A program made the position numbers and the translations under genes. DNA of 10,242 nt, from NCBI GenBank assembly GCA_900751685.1, contig CAADSR010000195.1, positions 1-10,242 of the forward strand, read 5' to 3'. This document shows positions 6,428-10,242 of this stretch, piece after piece (the first letter of the stretch is position 1; the number at the start of each line of letters is the position of its first letter). The notes beneath the pieces were generated by a model, which did not search any database, was not told the origin of the DNA, and saw only the letters and a list, made by a program, of their open reading frames with translations. This DNA comes from Clostridia bacterium. Its GTDB lineage: Bacteria; Bacillota; Clostridia; UBA1381.

Positions 6428-7540
6428 ATGAAGAAAAAATTATGGACAGCTTTTGCCCTTGTTGCCAGCTTTGGGTTGGGTGCGGTGACAATGGCAGGGT
6501 CAAATGACCCGAATGTTTATGTAAACGGACAGAAGATTGATACGCCTGCATTTATCAAAGATGATCTGACCTACATCCCATTGCGGGCGGTAAGCGAGGC
6601 TATGGGTGCGGAGGTAAGCTGGGATGGAGACCAGTATTCAGCTTTTGTCAATTTTACAGAGGATGAGCAAATCGCCCAGATCGTAGAGAATGTAAGCCCG
6701 AGTGTGGTCGCTATTGTAGGCAATTATGCAAAGGGCGGGGTAAACACGGACGCGACCGCCCATGGGACTGGTGTGGTCATTAAAAGCAGCGGCGTTATCC
6801 TGACCAATGCTCATGTGGTGGATAGCATTAAGAATATGACGGTAGTCCTCTCAGATGGGACAAGCTATCCCGGGCAGCTCCAATATATTGATGAGACTTC
6901 TGACCTAGCTGTTGTTAAAATCAATAAATTAGGCTTGAAACCGATCGCCATGGGGAATATTGAGGATGTAACGACAGGAAAAAGGGTGGTTGCTATTGGT
7001 ACACCCATTTCTCTGACCATGCGTAATTCTGCAACACAGGGGATCGTAAGCGGGACAGATGTGCCTTTGTCTGGGGAATATTATCATTTTATTCAGACGG
7101 ATGCCGCAATCAATGGTGGAAATTCCGGCGGGCCGTTGATCAATATGAAAGGTGAAATGATCGCAATCAATTCCCAGGGCTATGCTGCGTCTTATGCGGA
7201 CAATGTAAACTTCTCCATTCCAATCGATACGGTGAAGTATGTACTGAATCAGTTTGAGACCTATGGGGAAGTGATGCGGCCTGATTTGGGGATCACCTTG
7301 GAACAATCCTGGGAAGCGAATATTGGTTTGCCGACGCAAAAAGGCTTGGTGGTAAAATCAAGCACGAACCCGTCTTTGAAAGCAGGGGATGAGATCCAGA
7401 GTGTGAACGGCATTATAATCCATAACACGGTAGAATTTAATGAAGCAATCAAAGACACTTATACACCGGGAGATACCCTTCAGATCAAAGTATTGAGGGA
7501 TGGCGCAGAGCAGGACGTGGAAGCGGGCGTCTTAGGCTAA
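6428..7540 (+). CDS. Exported HtrA/DegP-like serine protease with half a stalk domain
   Basis: The 370-residue S1C-family protease probably degrades or processes proteins outside the membrane. MKKKLWTAFALVASFGLGAV is a signal peptide or signal anchor, with possible cleavage after TMA (residue 23). Residues about 29-76 match one repeat of the copper amine oxidase N-terminal ('stalk') domain: VYVNGQKID, LTYIPLRAVSEAMGAEVSW. The trypsin-like domain follows, with His129 (LTNAHVVD), Asp159 (TSDLAVVKI) and Ser233 (GGNSGGPL). A C-terminal PDZ domain (about 285-368, PDLGITLE, LKAGDEIQSVNG) should recognise substrates. The catalytic triad is intact, so it should be active. Most Firmicute HtrA proteins have a cytoplasmic tail and membrane helix instead of a stalk repeat, so this architecture is unusual. 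Its ATG abuts the coaBC stop, with a purine-rich AGAGAGGGA ribosome binding site inside coaBC. Confidence 0.9.
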   Translation: MKKKLWTAFALVASFGLGAVTMAGSNDPNVYVNGQKIDTPAFIKDDLTYIPLRAVSEAMGAEVSWDGDQYSAFVNFTEDEQIAQIVENVSPSVVAIVGNYAKGGVNTDATAHGTGVVIKSSGVILTNAHVVDSIKNMTVVLSDGTSYPGQLQYIDETSDLAVVKINKLGLKPIAMGNIEDVTTGKRVVAIGTPISLTMRNSATQGIVSGTDVPLSGEYYHFIQTDAAINGGNSGGPLINMKGEMIAINSQGYAASYADNVNFSIPIDTVKYVLNQFETYGEVMRPDLGITLEQSWEANIGLPTQKGLVVKSSTNPSLKAGDEIQSVNGIIIHNTVEFNEAIKDTYTPGDTLQIKVLRDGAEQDVEAGVLG

Positions 7541-7553
7541 GAAAGGAAATGAT

Positions 7554-9461
7554 ATGAAAGAAAAATTAATAGCAGCGGTGCTGGCAGTAAGTATGCTGGC
7601 CGCAGGGACTGGGGCTGCTGTCCTGGCAGAGCAAGAGGAAGAGATCAATATCCAGTTGACTGTCGGCGAGACGGGAGCCGTCATCAATGGACAAGAGCAG
7701 GAGGCGGAAGCTGCTTATTTAACAGAGGATGGCGTTACAATGGTGCCATTGCGTGTTTTGACGGAAGCCTTTGGTGCTGTGGTGGAATGGGAGGAAGAAA
7801 GCCGCACTATTACGGTCGCCTATGAGGATGTTATCGTCACGATGACCGTAGGGGACATTTATGCACAGGTCAATGACCATACCCAGCAGATGCCGGCAGC
7901 CCCGGCGGTCTCAGAAGCGGGAGTGACGATGATCCCCCTCCGTTTTTTAGCCGAGACATTGGGAGCGGAGGTTGCCTATGAAGATGGCGTGATCCATATT
8001 ACAAAAACAGATATTGAGCAGGGAAATACGGTGCAGCATCAAATCAATACCCCAAGGTTTGGCGACAGCAAGGTAGGCTGGTCAATGGATGTAGCGTCGG
8101 ACTATTCTTTGACGTCAGAAGCAAACGGGGCGGCAGTGTTCACGGCAAAAAATTATAATGCGTATTACCGGGTCTCATCTGTTGATAAAGAGGAAGGCTT
8201 TGATTTAGAGAAACGTTTTACTTACCGAAAATTATTGGCAGACCAGAATAATATCATAACACAAGCCGTATTAGAAACAGATCCATCCGGGGTGCGGTAT
8301 TATAAGCTCTCTACAAAAAGTAGTGTGAACCGTCAATTTGAATGGGTGTATGAGACGAAAGACCATTTGATCGTTGTTAGTGCCCAAGTGGGCATCGCCC
8401 AGGAGGACCATAGTGCTGAGGTAGAAACGATTTTAAATTCTTTCCAACTGGCATTCGGGAAAACGGAGGAAACCTATGACCTGTATAAAAAGCCGACAGA
8501 ATTAACCAGGATCGATAATGATGATTATGGCATTACGCTTGAGATCCCAAGCAGTTGGCAGAAAACAGAAAAAATATATATGAACAAAGCAAATGAATTG
8601 TCGTTTGCGCCGGTAGACCTTAATGACCAGTCCAGTGGCGGGATTAAAGTGTATTCCAAAACAAATGGACAGTCAGCGCAAGACCTGGCCGAATTATACT
8701 ATGACCGGTTTAAAGAATGTTATAATCCAGACTTAGTGCAAGTAGGGGAAGTCACCCAGGAGCAGGTATCTGGCTATGACGGATATACCTGCACAGCAAC
8801 CATCCGGGGCAGCCATAATGTGGATGGTACGATGAAAATAGCAACGGTGGAAGTGGGAGATTATATTTATTTTGTTTATCTGCGGTTAATGGATCAAACG
8901 CTGGATAGAAAAACACCCGAAGGCCATGAGCAGATGAAGCAGATTTTTGATACTTTTGAAATGCAGCAGCTTGATCATGCAGTCTATGGTGACCTATTGT
9001 ATATAGATGACGGGCATGAATTTGATGATATTTATGAAACATCTGGATGGCGCATCACAGCGCCATTATCCTGGAGCCAGGACTATTTATCCAGCGCATT
9101 CATGTTGGTGGAGAACAATACGGGGAACGCCGTTATCTTCAGAGAAGGAAAATCACTTGGGATCCGTTCAGAAGAAGATTTCAGGGATTATGTAAAAGAA
9201 ATCTTGGAAGACCGGGATGGAGACGAGGAATACCGCACGGTCGACCCTGGTTCTACAAAAAAGACCGGAGCCCGGGAGTATTATTCGGCAGAGTATTATT
9301 ATCAGCCAGAGGGAGGCGCGGCTGTATACAACCGTATCTATGGCTTTTTACATAATAAAAAGATTTATATGTTTATTGTTCAGTCCTATGAAGAATATTC
9401 CGGCGGCCGGACCGACCAGGAGGCCCAGCGAATTATGGACAGCTTGGAATTCCTGAAATAA
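7554..9461 (+). CDS. Exported stalk-domain protein with three tandem C-terminal modules
   Basis: The 635-residue product has a signal peptide (cleavage likely after AAVLA, residue 25). A complete copper amine oxidase N-terminal domain covers about 32-150, in two repeats centred on VTMVPLRVLTEAFGA and VTMIPLRFLAETLGA. The rest appears to be three related modules, roughly 165-300, 315-470 and 485-635. Each opens near an aromatic/hydrophobic strand (GWSMDVASDYS; YGITLEIPSSWQ; GWRITAPLSWSQ) and ends alike (ETILNSFQL; KQIFDTFEM; QRIMDSLEF). This layout resembles PsbP/MOG1-like folds; that is inference. No enzyme motif, cysteine cluster or membrane anchor is seen. The gene starts 13 bases after the protease stop, with AAAGGA at 7542-7547. 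The shared stalk domain and operon suggest that it is a partner or substrate of the protease at the cell wall. The stalk domain name does not imply copper binding. Confidence 0.82.
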   Translation: MKEKLIAAVLAVSMLAAGTGAAVLAEQEEEINIQLTVGETGAVINGQEQEAEAAYLTEDGVTMVPLRVLTEAFGAVVEWEEESRTITVAYEDVIVTMTVGDIYAQVNDHTQQMPAAPAVSEAGVTMIPLRFLAETLGAEVAYEDGVIHITKTDIEQGNTVQHQINTPRFGDSKVGWSMDVASDYSLTSEANGAAVFTAKNYNAYYRVSSVDKEEGFDLEKRFTYRKLLADQNNIITQAVLETDPSGVRYYKLSTKSSVNRQFEWVYETKDHLIVVSAQVGIAQEDHSAEVETILNSFQLAFGKTEETYDLYKKPTELTRIDNDDYGITLEIPSSWQKTEKIYMNKANELSFAPVDLNDQSSGGIKVYSKTNGQSAQDLAELYYDRFKECYNPDLVQVGEVTQEQVSGYDGYTCTATIRGSHNVDGTMKIATVEVGDYIYFVYLRLMDQTLDRKTPEGHEQMKQIFDTFEMQQLDHAVYGDLLYIDDGHEFDDIYETSGWRITAPLSWSQDYLSSAFMLVENNTGNAVIFREGKSLGIRSEEDFRDYVKEILEDRDGDEEYRTVDPGSTKKTGAREYYSAEYYYQPEGGAAVYNRIYGFLHNKKIYMFIVQSYEEYSGGRTDQEAQRIMDSLEFLK

Positions 9462-9470
9462 AAGTAATAA

Positions 9471-9512
9471 AAATGATGGGCGGTATCAAAAAATACCGGC
9501 CATCATTTTTTT
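9471..9512. terminator. Intrinsic terminator after the coaBC operon
   Basis: AAATGATGG (9471-9479) pairs with CCATCATTT (9500-9508), and inside it CGGTAT (9481-9486) pairs with ATACCG (9493-9498). Seven T residues follow at 9506-9512. The A-rich left flank gives a T-rich tail on the other strand, so it may also stop the convergent AraC-family transcript. Confidence 0.92.
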
Positions 9513-9581
9513 GCGGGAAATCTGTTATTATAGGGTGGATTTATGCTGGGACACCTATTCGTATTATCAGAATATTTTGGA

Positions 9582-10242
9582 CTAGCTATGAAGGGATTTA
9601 AATTGTGAGGGGCTCATTTGCTCTATTTTTTTAAAAATAGAGCAAAAATAACTTACGTCATTAAAACCCACCTTGGGGGCAACCTCTTTTATCTGCATTT
9701 TTTTATCATATAGAAGCAATTCTTTGCTTCTGTGTATTCGGACCATATTGATATATTCAAACAATGTCTGGGAGGTATATTTTTTAAACGTGGAGCAAAG
9801 ATATTGCGGCGTTAAGCCTGCAACTCCGGCAAGCAGATGGAGAGAGAGCTGCTTTGCGTAATGTTCATCAATATAATTTAAAACAGGTGTTATCCTGTTA
9901 AAATTGTCAAGGATCGACGCATTCTGTGTGGATGAGGTGAGACGCATGATATCGGTAAGGACCGTGTATATCAGGGAAGAGCAGATCAGATTTTTTGTGT
10001 GGTTTGCAGAGGCGGCGGCTTTGTACAGCTCCAGGATCTCATTTGAAAGAATTTGCGGGGAGGTGATATAGCGGACCTCCGAATGCTTCAGGCCTAATAT
10101 ATCACGGATAAATGTTTCAATATGTTTCCCCCTGAAAATGATCCAGTCAACCTCCCAGGCGCTGTCAAGAGCGTGATACTCATGCGGCTCATTTGGAAAT
10201 AACAGCATTCCCCGGTTTTTTTCTATAATATGCTTTGTGCCA
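9582..10242 (-). CDS. AraC-family transcription regulator, N-terminus beyond the window
   Basis: The frame is open to the window edge. An ATG lies at 10208, but the frame continues upstream as GTKHIIEKNRG before it, which fits the cupin-like ligand domain of AraC regulators (GMLLFPNEPHEYHAL is its typical strand and His-rich turn). The true start therefore lies outside, and at least 220 residues are visible. The C-terminal DNA-binding domain is complete: the first helix-turn-helix is LSLHLLAGVAGLTPQYL and the second is IKEVAPKVGFNDVSYFCSIF, ending with the family signature MSPSQFK. It should bind DNA through these two helices and sense a small molecule, perhaps a sugar, through the N-terminal domain; the target is not visible here. 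It converges on the coaBC operon and shares its terminator. Confidence 0.92.
   Translation of the reverse strand, partial: GTKHIIEKNRGMLLFPNEPHEYHALDSAWEVDWIIFRGKHIETFIRDILGLKHSEVRYITSPQILSNEILELYKAAASANHTKNLICSSLIYTVLTDIMRLTSSTQNASILDNFNRITPVLNYIDEHYAKQLSLHLLAGVAGLTPQYLCSTFKKYTSQTLFEYINMVRIHRSKELLLYDKKMQIKEVAPKVGFNDVSYFCSIFKKIEQMSPSQFKSLHS

Noticed and set aside
6456..6580. Copper binding by the 'copper amine oxidase N-terminal' regions
   Set aside because: This domain name comes from a eukaryote-like enzyme accessory domain. The repeats seen here have no conserved His or Cys ligands, so no metal role is claimed.

Overview
The window joins the integration end of a Tn916/Tn1549-type conjugative element to ordinary chromosome. 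The chromosomal genes, AT-leaning codon use, strong AGGAGG-type ribosome binding sites and canonical sigma-A promoters suggest a low-to-mid-GC Firmicute. The LRR_5 surface repeats, stalk-domain proteins and this type of integrative element suggest a gut clostridium, probably Lachnospiraceae. The taxonomic placement is an inference from gene style; no marker gene is present.

Region 1 (1 to about 1920) is the element end. A 272-base leader with several stem-loops and no convincing gene precedes xis (273-476, excisionase) and int (555-1748, tyrosine recombinase). Between xis and int lies an extended -10 promoter inside an inverted repeat, followed by a hairpin that holds the int Shine-Dalgarno sequence in its loop. 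After int come short inverted copies of AGTAGTAAA, which resemble the arm-type Int sites of Tn916. They are followed by about 140 bases of non-coding sequence that should contain the right end of the element.

Region 2 (1924-3330) is a BspA-like leucine-rich-repeat gene that begins abruptly. It has no signal peptide, no clear ribosome binding site and an N-terminus that reads like the middle of such a protein. The simplest reading is that the element inserted into a longer surface-protein gene and left its 3' part.

Region 3 (3404-4580) is yebC (translation factor/regulator) with its own promoter, followed by a small three-helix membrane protein and a strong bidirectional terminator. A GNAT acetyltransferase (minus strand) converges on that terminator. 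Its promoter is back to back with that of the next operon.

Region 4 (5158-9512) is an operon of three tightly packed genes: coaBC (coenzyme A biosynthesis), an exported HtrA-like serine protease carrying half of a copper-amine-oxidase-N ('stalk') domain, and an exported 635-residue protein with a complete stalk domain and three related C-terminal modules. The last two share a domain and an operon, so they probably act together at the cell surface. A strong terminator closes the operon. An AraC-family regulator on the minus strand runs off the right edge.

Nothing here is clearly a new defence or metabolic system. The points most worth a second look are the element/LRR junction, the structured control region of xis-int, and the HtrA/stalk-protein pair.
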